The notes beneath the pieces were generated by a model that saw nothing but the letters and a program-made list of their open reading frames with translations, was not told the DNA's origin and searched no databases. DNA of 64,000 nucleotides from Spirochaetota bacterium (GTDB lineage Bacteria; Spirochaetota; UBA4802; UBA5550): NCBI GenBank assembly GCA_016933025.1, contig JAFGBT010000023.1, positions 1-64,000 of the forward strand, in the 5' to 3' direction. Below, in pieces: positions 35,613 to 43,063 of the stretch (within the stretch, counting starts at the first letter, position 1; every line of letters begins with the position of its first letter). The position numbers and the translations under genes were made by a program.

Positions 35613-36350
35613 CTACCTGAATTGGTCAAAGATTCTTTTCGCGATGCGGTCGGCGGCCGGCCCGATATCCGCCTCGGACCCTGCGATTTCAGTGTCGTAG
35701 AAAAGGATACGGGAATCCTTCACGCTCACCACGCGCGCGGTTATAGTGAATACACCTTCCACATTCTCAACTGCGCCGAAAAGCATCATCCCCGATTTTT
35801 TTCCTCCACGGCCGTGCCGCAGATTCAAAACGCGGTCCCGCCCCCTCAGGTCGGCGAGTGATTCCGCAATGCGGTCGGACACGACGTTCGCACGGCTTCC
35901 CGAAATGTTTACGGCGGTAAAGGGACTGACGCCGATACGGTCCTCGATGACCTTCGGCGGCTCCCGCACCTCGTATTCCTCACTGACCGGCGCAACGGTG
36001 TTATCGACGGCCGCCGTCCCGTCCCGCCTGGTCTCTGTAGCGCCATATGGTCTCGTCATGAGCAGGTAGACGCCCGAAACGACGGATGCAGTCATGAGGG
36101 CGGCAACAATGACCAGAATCACGGCGCTCTTCACGATAGTGACGGGAAGGCCGGCTTTTTTCAGGGTAAAAAAGAGATCGGAGATCAGAGCAAAAATGAT
36201 TGAATACGCGCCCGCCCGCTTCAGGGTTTTTTTGAACTGCCGGCGCTTTTCCCTGCGTATATGTGTTTTTACCTCGACGGATGCCGGCTCAGATAGACGG
36301 TACTTCAACATGACCTCTCCGAAAAGGGCGACCAGGGCATCGTTTTTCAT
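35613..36350 (-). CDS. Membrane protein with CsgG/LpoB-like domain, probable anti-sigma factor
   Basis: The 245-residue protein has about 85 cytoplasmic residues, one membrane helix (about 90-115, SAVILVIVAALMTASVVSGVYLL) and an extracytoplasmic part. The latter contains a CsgG/LpoB-like segment (DRIGVSPFTAVNISG, FTITARVVSVKDSRILF). Its start codon overlaps the stop of the ECF sigma gene (ATGA), the usual arrangement for an anti-sigma factor. No zinc-type anti-sigma motif (HxxxCxxC) is present, so the role is inferred from topology and context. The start at 36350 was chosen for this overlap; an in-frame start further upstream would run through the sigma gene. Confidence 0.7.
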   Translation of the reverse strand: MKNDALVALFGEVMLKYRLSEPASVEVKTHIRREKRRQFKKTLKRAGAYSIIFALISDLFFTLKKAGLPVTIVKSAVILVIVAALMTASVVSGVYLLMTRPYGATETRRDGTAAVDNTVAPVSEEYEVREPPKVIEDRIGVSPFTAVNISGSRANVVSDRIAESLADLRGRDRVLNLRHGRGGKKSGMMLFGAVENVEGVFTITARVVSVKDSRILFYDTEIAGSEADIGPAADRIAKRIFDQFR

Positions 36351-36874
36351 AGCAGATCCTCCAGGCTGTTGATTCCCTTTTTCCGGAAATAATCGCACAA
36401 CCGCTCCACTATAAGACCATAGCGATACCGCACCTGCCACTTCGAAAGCCCCAGTTGCGCGCTCGCCTCCTCGTAGGTGAAACTTTTAACCCCCACGAGG
36501 TCGAAAAGCACTCGGTCTGTTTCGTCCTTAAAATTATCCATGTCTTTAATGGCGTCGTTGATTATAATCCTGGTTTCCCTGAAACCGTTCACAAAAGCGA
36601 GACCCGCGTCATTGAAAATATCTTCGATATCAAGGGCTCCCGGTTTTTTCTTGCGAAAATAGGCCATCACCTCGAGTTTCAGAGCGCCATAAAGCCATTT
36701 CCTCTTGTTCTCGATCTCTTCCATCTTATTATAGAGCTTTATAAATAGCTCCTGGCATATGTCCTCGGCGTCTTCAATGATGCCCACCTTTCGGCATACC
36801 GTGCTGAAAACGACCGGGTAGAGCTCGTTATAGGCCTCGGCAAACTCCCTCTTCTTTCCGAACATGCCCGTCAT
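36347..36874 (-). CDS. ECF-type RNA polymerase sigma factor
   Basis: The 175-residue protein has the two-domain layout of ECF (group IV) sigma factors. Region 2 is at about residues 10-75 (YPVVFSTVCRKVG, DAEDICQELFIKLYNKM, WLYGALKLEVMAYFRKK). Region 4 is at about 115-170 with a helix-turn-helix (FTYEEASAQLGLSKWQVRYRY). The linker between them (about 75-110) is longer than in many members. It is the first gene of a tight three-gene unit with a membrane partner and an exported CsgG-like protein. No promoter of its own could be assigned. Confidence 0.9.
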   Translation of the reverse strand: MTGMFGKKREFAEAYNELYPVVFSTVCRKVGIIEDAEDICQELFIKLYNKMEEIENKRKWLYGALKLEVMAYFRKKKPGALDIEDIFNDAGLAFVNGFRETRIIINDAIKDMDNFKDETDRVLFDLVGVKSFTYEEASAQLGLSKWQVRYRYGLIVERLCDYFRKKGINSLEDLL

Positions 36875-36986
36875 TCAACCCGCTCCATTATATCTGCGTC
36901 CTGGACATTGTCCAAATGACAAAAATTTTATGCTGATCATGTCAATAACGTTTTAGCGTTAGCGAACTATCTTCATACCGCACTGT

Positions 36987-38078
36987 TCACCGCGCAGGGA
37001 TTTTGAACCTGACAGTGTACCATGTCCCGCCGCTCCGATCGAGTTCCAGCTCCCCGTTTATCTGCCTTACCAGCATCGGCACCAGGACGAGGCCGAGTGT
37101 TTCCACATCGTTCAGCTGTATCGATCCGGGGATTCCGACGCCATTATCGCCGATCCGCATATTCGCCGATCCCTCAGCAAGGGCATCCAGTGAAATGCTT
37201 ATCTCCGGCTTGCCGCTCCACCCGGGCGGGAAAGCATACTTGAACGCGTTGATCAGGATTTCGTTTATTATCAGGGCGCAGGGAATCGCCAGCTCAATCG
37301 GTATATGGACGGGCCGGGCGTCGATCTTCAGCGCGATCCGCCCGCCGGCATCATACGTTTCGAAGATCTCGGCCGCCAGGTCCGAAAGGTAGGACGCAAG
37401 GTCGATCCTGCCGAACTCCTTCGATTGATAGAGCTTCTCGTGGACGAGGGCCATGGAGCGTATACGGTTCTGCGCATTTTCGAACTGCCCCTGTAGATAC
37501 TCGTCCCGGATATTCCTGCCCTGGAGGTTCAGCAGGCTCGTTATTATCTGGAGGTTGTTCTTGACCCGGTGGTGTATCTCTCGCAGGAGCGTCTCCTTTT
37601 CCCGGAGGGATTCCGTGATCTGCTCCTCTGCGCGGGCCCGCTCCGAGACGTCATGGCCGACCGCCATGAATCCGGTAACGCGCCCAGTCCGGTCTCGCAT
37701 GATGACCGTGCGCACCTCGGCGGGAAAGCAGGTTCCGTCCTTCCTTAATAATGTCACTATCCCCTCCACGATGTCATCTTCATGTACCCGGTCGTAAAGC
37801 TGCAAGGTCGATTCCTTGCTCTCCGGTGGAACGAGTTCCGCCCCATCCATGCCCACCATGTCTTCCCAGCGGTCGTATCCGTGCAGCATGGCTGTCCGCC
37901 TGTTGGCCAGCCGGATGACGCCTTTCTGATCGGTTACTACGACAGAATAGGGAAATGACGCTATCACCGTGCGCAGCAAATCAGTGTCGAGGGGAACGGT
38001 TTCCGCCGGCTTTTTTCGAGTCGCTCGCGTTGCCGCTTTTATTTTGTTAGCCGGCGGCCTGCCGGTTTTTTTAATCAT
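36987..38078 (-). CDS. Soluble PAS-domain histidine kinase (HisKA_2 type)
   Basis: The 363-residue protein has no membrane helix. A basic N-terminus (rich in Lys, Arg, Ala) is followed by a PAS domain at about residues 30-150 (VVVTDQKGVIRLANRRTAML, FMAVGHDVSERARAEEQI). The HisKA_2 dimerisation helix follows with the phospho-acceptor His in LREIHHRVKNNLQIITSLL. The HATPase region has NEILINAFKYAF (N box) and MRIGDNGVGIPG (G1 box). No response regulator is adjacent, so it is an orphan kinase. The ligand of the PAS domain is unknown. Confidence 0.92.
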   Translation of the reverse strand: MIKKTGRPPANKIKAATRATRKKPAETVPLDTDLLRTVIASFPYSVVVTDQKGVIRLANRRTAMLHGYDRWEDMVGMDGAELVPPESKESTLQLYDRVHEDDIVEGIVTLLRKDGTCFPAEVRTVIMRDRTGRVTGFMAVGHDVSERARAEEQITESLREKETLLREIHHRVKNNLQIITSLLNLQGRNIRDEYLQGQFENAQNRIRSMALVHEKLYQSKEFGRIDLASYLSDLAAEIFETYDAGGRIALKIDARPVHIPIELAIPCALIINEILINAFKYAFPPGWSGKPEISISLDALAEGSANMRIGDNGVGIPGSIQLNDVETLGLVLVPMLVRQINGELELDRSGGTWYTVRFKIPAR

Positions 38079-38117
38079 AGTAAATTATATCATTCTGTAT
38101 AGTATTTGCAACAATTT

Positions 38118-39863
38118 TTACTCCCCGCGGCGGAGGAGCTTCCCCGCCCTGTCCGATTCCATCCTGTTGCTCTTCACGGCGATCTTCCCGTTCACGATGA
38201 CATGCGAGATCCCGACCGGGTCGCGGACCGGGTCCAGGAAGGTGGACGGCGTCGCGATGGTCGCCTCGTCGAAGATAAGCATGTCGGCAAAGCATCCCTC
38301 CCGGACAAGGCCCCTGTCAGGTATGCCGATCTGCGACGCGGGGAGGGAGGTGCACTTCTTCACCGCCGTCTCCAGATCGATACGCTTCTTGTCGCGCGCG
38401 TAATAGCCGTAGAACTTGGGAAAGGCGCCGTGAAAAAGATACGAAGGCCGTCCGTAGCCCATCATGAGGGTATCCGTCACGATAGAGACGTTCGGATCGA
38501 ATAATGGCGGATATTGCGCAACCTCGGTGAAGGGATCGTCCGGTTCCCTGATCGACTCGAAGGTGAGCACATGACCCCTCTCCTCAATGAGCAGATCGCA
38601 GGCAAAATCCACCGGGTGCCTGCCCGCCTTTTTCGCCAGTTCATACAGCGATTGCCCCTCCATGTGCCTGTTCTTCTCGGAAACAACGCCCATGATGTGG
38701 GAGCAGCCGTACCCGAGCTGCTTGAACAGGTTGAGGCTCCAATCGTTCCTGCCGCTGTGGGGCCAGCGGGGGCTTCCCTTCTCGATATCCTCTTTCAACT
38801 CTTTCCTGACGCCGGGATCGGCGAGACGCTTTATCAGAACATCCGCGCTTTCCTGTATGATCCATGACGGGAAGAAGGCGAGGAGCGGCGTGAACCCCGT
38901 CGCCGTGGGCATGATGTCCATGCCGACCCGGAGGCCCTCCTTCATCCCCCGGTAATAATAGCCGAGGACCTTCCGCTGGTCCATGGTTATAATGCTTTCC
39001 GGGATCAGTTTGAGTGAAAGGCGCGCATGCCTGATGAGCATCCTGACCATTGCCAGGTACGGTTTCTGAATAATGCCGTTCCACGGCAGTGCGAAGATAT
39101 GCGATATCTGCCCCCTGATGCCGTGCGGCCGTATCACCGAATAGACCTCATCGAAGGCCCTTCTGATCGTTGACGAGGTGTACGAACGCAGGTGGCAGGT
39201 GAAAACGCCGTCGTATTTCCTGAGCACGGCCGCGAGCTCCCCGACCTCCTCGGTGTTCGAGAGCAGCCCGGGAAAATACTGGAGACCGGTGGAAAGGCCG
39301 AAGGCCCCGGCCGCAAGGGACGCCTCGAGGTCCTTTTTCATGAGCCGCATCATGTCCGGCCTCATGACCTCGACCTCCGCGCCGGTCGCGCCCAGCCTCA
39401 TGACGCCGTGGGGGGCGAGGAGCGCGGTATTCATGGGGAGCCCCTTCTTTTCGAGAAACGACATGAACTGCCCCATTGTTTCCCAACGGGTGCTCCGGTC
39501 GAAGTTGATATTGCACACGACGGCCATGTACTCCTGCTGGAGCACCCTGTTCTTCCTGCTGAGAGGGGCGAGTCCGAACCCGCAGTTCCCTCCGACCACC
39601 GTGGTGATGCCCTGCTTCACCAGCGGCTCGAGGATAGTCCCGCCGTCCTTGCGGTAGAGGCTCAGGTCGGCATGCGTATGGATGTCGATAACTCCCGGGC
39701 TGACGATAAGCCCCTTGGCTTTGATTTCCTTTTTCGCCTTTACCCTGCGGTCAAGGGTCCCCACGAACACGATGCGGTCTTTCTTGATCGCAACGTCGCC
39801 GAGAAACCGCGGTTTACCTGAACCGTCGATTATTGTCCCCTGTCTGATGATCATATCGTACAT
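38118..39863 (-). CDS. N-acyl-D-amino-acid deacylase (amidohydrolase family)
   Basis: The 581-residue protein belongs to the D-aminoacylase group of metal-dependent amidohydrolases, which remove the acyl group from N-acyl-D-amino acids. It has the N-terminal beta-sandwich start (DMIIRQGTIIDGSGKP), the metal-binding VIDIHTHADLSL, the GITTVVGGNCGFG loop with a Cys ligand, and GLSTGLQYFPG. The C-terminal region shows DMLIFDEATI and VIVNGKIAVK, closing the sandwich. Length is somewhat above the typical 480-530. Dihydroorotase-like or cyclic-amide activity cannot be excluded. The 330-nt gap upstream has an inverted repeat near the start. Confidence 0.85.
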   Translation of the reverse strand: MYDMIIRQGTIIDGSGKPRFLGDVAIKKDRIVFVGTLDRRVKAKKEIKAKGLIVSPGVIDIHTHADLSLYRKDGGTILEPLVKQGITTVVGGNCGFGLAPLSRKNRVLQQEYMAVVCNINFDRSTRWETMGQFMSFLEKKGLPMNTALLAPHGVMRLGATGAEVEVMRPDMMRLMKKDLEASLAAGAFGLSTGLQYFPGLLSNTEEVGELAAVLRKYDGVFTCHLRSYTSSTIRRAFDEVYSVIRPHGIRGQISHIFALPWNGIIQKPYLAMVRMLIRHARLSLKLIPESIITMDQRKVLGYYYRGMKEGLRVGMDIMPTATGFTPLLAFFPSWIIQESADVLIKRLADPGVRKELKEDIEKGSPRWPHSGRNDWSLNLFKQLGYGCSHIMGVVSEKNRHMEGQSLYELAKKAGRHPVDFACDLLIEERGHVLTFESIREPDDPFTEVAQYPPLFDPNVSIVTDTLMMGYGRPSYLFHGAFPKFYGYYARDKKRIDLETAVKKCTSLPASQIGIPDRGLVREGCFADMLIFDEATIATPSTFLDPVRDPVGISHVIVNGKIAVKSNRMESDRAGKLLRRGE

Positions 39864-39931
39864 ATAGATATCCTTACTTATCGGAACAATTTATTGTACT
39901 GATCTTCACTGAATTTCATACAATTGATAAT

Positions 39932-39950
39932 ATTCGTACAAAATACGAAT
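39932..39950. promoter_or_regulatory. Perfect inverted repeat upstream of the deacylase gene
   Basis: ATTCGTA and TACGAAT, 7 bp each, are separated by CAAAA. The repeat is in an AT-rich stretch about 70-90 nt upstream of the deacylase start on the minus strand. It could be an operator; no regulator gene is adjacent to suggest one. Confidence 0.35.
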
Positions 39951-40021
39951 CCAAGGAAAGGTTATTTTATGATGTCAAAAAAGCAAGTAATTAACCGCAC
40001 GGTGCGGTGAAGCAGATAAGG

Positions 40022-40092
40022 CGATAACTATCGGCCTATATATCAGGGGTCAGAGTAGACCCTTATCTCCCTGTTACCGATAACTATCGGCC
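40022..40092. repeat. Pair of direct repeats CGATAACTATCGGCC
   Basis: The 15-nt word occurs twice, 56 nt apart start to start. The second copy extends to CCGATA-AC-TATCGG, a perfect palindrome. The spacing segment contains GGGGTCAGAGTAGACCC. It may be part of a small repeat family or the end of a lost element. No transposase is present. Confidence 0.6.
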
Positions 40093-40192
40093 CCGATACA
40101 AACATGTGTCAGAGCAATAATCATACCCGGGAAAAACCGCTGCATTCCAAAAATTCCTTGCCAATACCAGGGACCGCTCCCACTATATCCCC

Positions 40193-41101
40193 ATGTTCGA
40201 CAGCATAAAAAGCACCATTGAGGGCCTGAGCGGCCAGAAATATATCGCTTCCGAGGACATCGCCACCACGGTCTATCTTGCCCTTAAAATGGAAAAGCCG
40301 ATCCTGGTGGAAGGCCCTGCCGGGGTTGGTAAAACCGAGCTGGGCAAGTGCATCGCCGGCGCACTGGGGATGGACCTCATACGTCTCCAGTGCTACGAGG
40401 GGCTTGACGAGTCAAAGGCGCTGTACGAGTGGGAGTATGCGAAACAGCTCCTCTATACGCAGATACTCAAGGACAAGCTTTCCGCCATCATGAAAAACGA
40501 GTCCACCATGGCAAAGGCTGTTGAGCGCCTCTCGAAGGAAGACGACGTATTCTTTTCAAACAAGTTCCTCCTGCCCCGCCCCATTCTGAAAGCGATATCA
40601 AGTTCCAACAGGACGCTTCTCCTCATAGACGAGATCGACAAGTCGGACTCCGAGTTCGAGGCCTTTCTCCTGGAGGTGCTTTCGGACTTTCAGGTGAGCA
40701 TCCCCGAAATCGGGACCATACAGGCCGACATCAAGCCGTTTGTTTTTCTCACCTCCAATAACGCCCGGGAAATGTCGGATGCCCTGAAACGCCGGTGCCT
40801 TCACCTTTATATAGACTACCCCACGAGGGAGCTGGAAGAGCGGATCGTTTCGCTCAAAGTCCCCGAATGCGGCGACACCCTGAGGGCCGACGTGGTCCGC
40901 GCCGTCCATAAAATCAGGGAGCTCCAGCTTAAGAAGGAACCGAGCATCAGCGAAACCCTCGACTGGGCACGGGCCCTGGTTATACTGGGCGTCAACGATC
41001 TCAGCCATGACGTTGCGGTGGAAACCCTTAATCTCATTCTGAAATACGAGAAAGACATCGAGCAGGCCAAAAAAGAGTCCAGGAACATCTTTTTGCATTA
41101 A
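40193..41101 (+). CDS. MoxR-type AAA+ ATPase
   Basis: The 302-residue protein has Walker A (VEGPAGVGKTE), Walker B (LLLIDEIDKSD) and sensor 1 (FLTSNNAREM) motifs, with the arginine finger region DALKRRCLHLYIDYP. It resembles the CoxD/MoxR group, which works with a VWA-domain protein to activate or assemble metalloenzymes and other complexes. The next gene on the same strand encodes a CoxE-like VWA protein in the same frame, 18 nt after the stop, which fits this pairing. No Cox/CODH or dehydrogenase gene is adjacent, so the target is unknown. Confidence 0.92.
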   Translation: MFDSIKSTIEGLSGQKYIASEDIATTVYLALKMEKPILVEGPAGVGKTELGKCIAGALGMDLIRLQCYEGLDESKALYEWEYAKQLLYTQILKDKLSAIMKNESTMAKAVERLSKEDDVFFSNKFLLPRPILKAISSSNRTLLLIDEIDKSDSEFEAFLLEVLSDFQVSIPEIGTIQADIKPFVFLTSNNAREMSDALKRRCLHLYIDYPTRELEERIVSLKVPECGDTLRADVVRAVHKIRELQLKKEPSISETLDWARALVILGVNDLSHDVAVETLNLILKYEKDIEQAKKESRNIFLH

Positions 41102-41119
41102 TGCGCGGGAGGGAAAGCC

Positions 41120-42502
41120 ACGAACACCACCGCCGGCGTATCGGCCATCCAGGAAAAACTCTACGAATTCATAGACGTTCTAAGGGATGCCACCATCAAA
41201 ATCTCGTCTGATGAGGTGCTGTCCCTCTTTAACGCCCTGCCCCACATTACCCTCATGGAACGGGGTGTCTTCAAGCAGACGCTGAAGACGACCCTGATCA
41301 AGGACTATACCGATATCCCCATCTTTGACCGTTGTTTCGAGGAATTCTTCGGAGGGAGCGGAGATTCCCAGGCGGATGTTGTCGAGGCATTCAAGGAGAT
41401 GAACGCCCGGGAGACGCTCAGGGAGACCGGAGCCATGAGCCCCGAAGAAACATCGGCACTAGAAGAGGCGCTCGCCGATTTCATCGACAGGCTGCCGGAC
41501 GAAATGCTCTTCGAGCGCTCGCCCGAGGACATCCTCAACCTGATTATGGACGAGCTCGCACAGGGGGAATCGGCCGGCGGCATGGGCCAGATGCTTTTCA
41601 ATATCCGCAATCGCCAGCGTATGGCCACGGGGCGGGGTATAGCCGCCAGGGACGAGGAGAAGAATGAGCCGGTACCGGGGCTTGCCGAAGCGGTCATGAA
41701 TCTAATGAAGAAAAGGCTCTCGAGCAAACAGATCGGGACGGCCATCCGCAATCGTGAGGAGTACCTTCTGCACAAAAAGATCTATAAGATTACGCCGGAA
41801 GAAATAAAGGAGATGCGCGATCTGATCAAGAGGTTCGGTCAGAAGCTGAAAAACAGGGTTTCACTCAGGAAAAAGCGGATGAAGCACGGCGGCATCGACA
41901 TCAAGCGCACCCTCCGGACCAGCCTGCAGTACGGCGGCGTGCCGTTCAAGATTTTCCGCAAGGACCGGAAAATCGACCGGCCGCAGCTGGTGGTGCTCTG
42001 TGATATCTCCGGGTCGGTGAACCAGTATTCCAGGTTCATGCTCCTGCTGACCTACACGCTTCAAAGCCTCTTCTCCAAGGTCAGGACCTTCGCCTTTATC
42101 AGCAACATGGTGGAGATAACACCCCTGTTCATGGAGATGAACCCGGAGCGCGCGGTCAATTCCATATTCGAGGACACCAATTTCACCTACGGGTGGGGGA
42201 GCAATTACGGGCGGTGCTTTGAAAATTTCATGCGCGATTACAGCGACTCCCTGAACAGCAAGACCACGGTGCTCATTCTGGGAGACGGCCGAAACAATCA
42301 CCAGGCCAGCGGCCTCGATTCTTTTATCAGAATGAAGGAGCGCTCGCGGAATATACTGTGGCTGAACCCGGACAGAAAGCATCTCTGGAACTGGGCCGAC
42401 AGCATTGCCTATCTGTACAGGGAATACTGCGACGAAATGAAAGAAGTAAACAATTTTCTCGATCTTTCTGAATTTATTGATAAATTATTTGTTGCATTAT
42501 AA
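41120..42502 (+). CDS. CoxE-like VWA-domain protein, probable ACG start
   Basis: From the ACG at 41120 the protein has 460 residues. The N-terminal half is helical and charged. The C-terminal VWA domain has a MIDAS motif (CDISGSVNQYS, D-x-S-x-S) and a later ILGDGRNN. This is the VWA_CoxE type that partners with MoxR ATPases. No ATG, GTG or TTG lies in frame between the moxR stop (41099-41101) and 41216. A start at GTG 41216 would drop about 32 residues that look like real protein (IQEKLYEFIDVLRD) and has no ribosome site. A GGGAGGG lies 6 nt before the ACG. The start is therefore inferred as ACG, or as an ATG lost by mutation or sequence error. Confidence 0.85.
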   Translation, partial: TNTTAGVSAIQEKLYEFIDVLRDATIKISSDEVLSLFNALPHITLMERGVFKQTLKTTLIKDYTDIPIFDRCFEEFFGGSGDSQADVVEAFKEMNARETLRETGAMSPEETSALEEALADFIDRLPDEMLFERSPEDILNLIMDELAQGESAGGMGQMLFNIRNRQRMATGRGIAARDEEKNEPVPGLAEAVMNLMKKRLSSKQIGTAIRNREEYLLHKKIYKITPEEIKEMRDLIKRFGQKLKNRVSLRKKRMKHGGIDIKRTLRTSLQYGGVPFKIFRKDRKIDRPQLVVLCDISGSVNQYSRFMLLLTYTLQSLFSKVRTFAFISNMVEITPLFMEMNPERAVNSIFEDTNFTYGWGSNYGRCFENFMRDYSDSLNSKTTVLILGDGRNNHQASGLDSFIRMKERSRNILWLNPDRKHLWNWADSIAYLYREYCDEMKEVNNFLDLSEFIDKLFVAL

Positions 42503-42645
42503 TTATTAATATGTATATATATACTTGTATAAAATTCTGCCAGCACAATTTTATGCTTTACAAAGCGAACATAATTTTTAGATTGTTCGAAATTTGTATA
42601 AATTGACATAATCCCTCGAAGGACTGATCTTTCCAGGAGGAATTA

Positions 42646-42969
42646 ATGGATATAGCATTCAGAGACATTGGAGAGCACAAGGTTATCCAAGTCGGCGGGG
42701 AAGTAGATCTGTATAACGTCAGCGAACTAAAGAAAGCCCTGTTCAGCATTACCGATGGCAAGCACCATAGTGTGATAGTTGACATGAAGAGCATCAATTA
42801 CATGGATTCATCCGGCATAGGGGCACTGGTCGCCGGACAGAAAAAAATGCGCGCCCATAATGGAAAATTCGCACTGATGTGCCCCACGGAAGACGTACTG
42901 AATATACTGAAGCTCGCCACACTCGATAAGTTTTTCAAAATATACGAATCTGAAGACGAGATCGTGTAG
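42646..42969 (+). CDS. STAS-domain anti-sigma-factor antagonist
   Basis: This 107-residue protein is a close match to SpoIIAA/RsbV-type antagonists: GEVDLYNVSELKKAL at the N-terminus, then SVIVDMKSINYMDSSGIGAL with the phosphorylatable serine in DSSG. A FALMCPTEDVLNILKLATL helix follows. A strong AGGAGG lies 7 nt before the ATG. It is convergent with a SpoIIE-type phosphatase gene, with a shared terminator between them. That phosphatase could dephosphorylate this protein; the pairing is an inference from position and family. Confidence 0.93.
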   Translation: MDIAFRDIGEHKVIQVGGEVDLYNVSELKKALFSITDGKHHSVIVDMKSINYMDSSGIGALVAGQKKMRAHNGKFALMCPTEDVLNILKLATLDKFFKIYESEDEIV

Positions 42970-42997
42970 CATCAATCATACGTTTCTTATGAATCAT

Positions 42998-43023
42998 AAA
43001 AGCCGGCTCGAAGCCGGCTTTTT
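42998..43023. terminator. Bidirectional terminator between STAS and SpoIIE genes
   Basis: An 11-bp stem (AAAAGCCGGCT / AGCCGGCTTTT) with a 3-nt loop has a T-run at its plus-strand end and A's at the other end. It can stop transcripts from both sides of this convergent pair. Confidence 0.85.
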
Positions 43024-43063
43024 CATCGTACACGCGGTTTTAGCGATACGGCGTGCGAACAGA

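Larger units (their letters stand above)
39864..40192. other. Intergenic region with several short palindromes
   Basis: The 329 nt between the divergent deacylase and MoxR genes hold no gene. They contain an inverted repeat at 39932-39950, a small palindrome CCGCACGGTGCGG at 39995-40007, and two copies of CGATAACTATCGGCC at 40022-40036 and 40078-40092. Between the copies lies GGGGTCAGAGTAGACCC, a partly symmetrical word. Confidence 0.6.

Noticed and set aside
42503..42645. AT-rich stretch with TTTACA and TTGACA-like words before the second STAS gene
   Set aside because: No pair of -35 and -10 elements with proper spacing could be chosen; only the AGGAGG ribosome site is convincing.
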